DNA of 13,537 nt, from the NCBI GenBank assembly GCA_913053665.1, contig CAJXGR010000049.1, positions 1 to 13,537 on the forward strand, written 5' to 3'. Numbering within the stretch: the first letter of the stretch is position 1; the number at the start of each line of letters is the position of its first letter. The DNA comes from an uncultured Spirochaetia bacterium (lineage in GTDB: Bacteria > Spirochaetota > UBA6919). The notes under the pieces are model-generated. The model did no database searches and was not told the origin of the DNA. It saw nothing but the letters and a program-made list of their open reading frames with translations. The translations under genes were made by a program, and so were the position numbers. Of this stretch, positions 13,465-13,537 are shown in pieces.

Positions 13465-13537
13465 GTTCAAAAATGTTTTATATTTAATGTTTCACTACTT
13501 TCTCATTCGTTTGCTGAGCAAAATGTCCTTCTAGCTG

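Overview
The window is a stretch of AT-rich chromosome from a Gram-negative (diderm) bacterium. This is read from lipobox signal peptides, a lipoprotein-type HtrA protease, a Tat-type leader and an HD-GYP response regulator. The exact lineage cannot be fixed from sequence reading alone. There is no rRNA, tRNA, transposase or CRISPR array. Intergenic spaces carry several perfect or near-perfect palindromes, as is common in environmental Gram-negative genomes rich in small dispersed repeats.

Left part (1-2784). A plus-strand lipoprotein gene joins a DUF2314 (YegJ-like) domain to a TonB-C-like domain. It is followed by a palindrome-rich gap, a minus-strand orphan minimal nucleotidyltransferase, a 140-bp inverted-repeat element without coding capacity, and a minus-strand HAD protein with a Tat leader that has lost several usual haloacid dehalogenase residues.

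Centre (2785-8928). Seven minus-strand genes are tightly packed, in transcription order: a Fis-type DNA-binding protein, a sigma-70-like factor whose region 4 is split by a charged coiled-coil-like insertion, an anti-sigma-like protein with no zinc motif and no membrane anchor, a small helical protein made of two 45-residue repeats, a cytoplasmic parvulin-type prolyl isomerase with five 13-residue acidic repeats, an 85-residue helical protein, and a membrane-anchored penicillin-acylase-family Ntn hydrolase. Four of the six junctions overlap or abut. The set looks like one regulatory and effector unit that I do not recognise. It is the best candidate here for an undescribed system.

Right part (8929-13537). 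A 501-bp divergent intergenic region holds a 36-bp perfect palindrome and a possible attenuator leader. Plus-strand genes follow: folE2 (GTP cyclohydrolase IB), a REC/HD-GYP response regulator with an intact catalytic set, and, after a good sigma-70 promoter, an htrA-type lipoprotein protease translationally coupled to an unknown 89-residue protein. The last gene is closed by a perfect 18-bp-stem hairpin.
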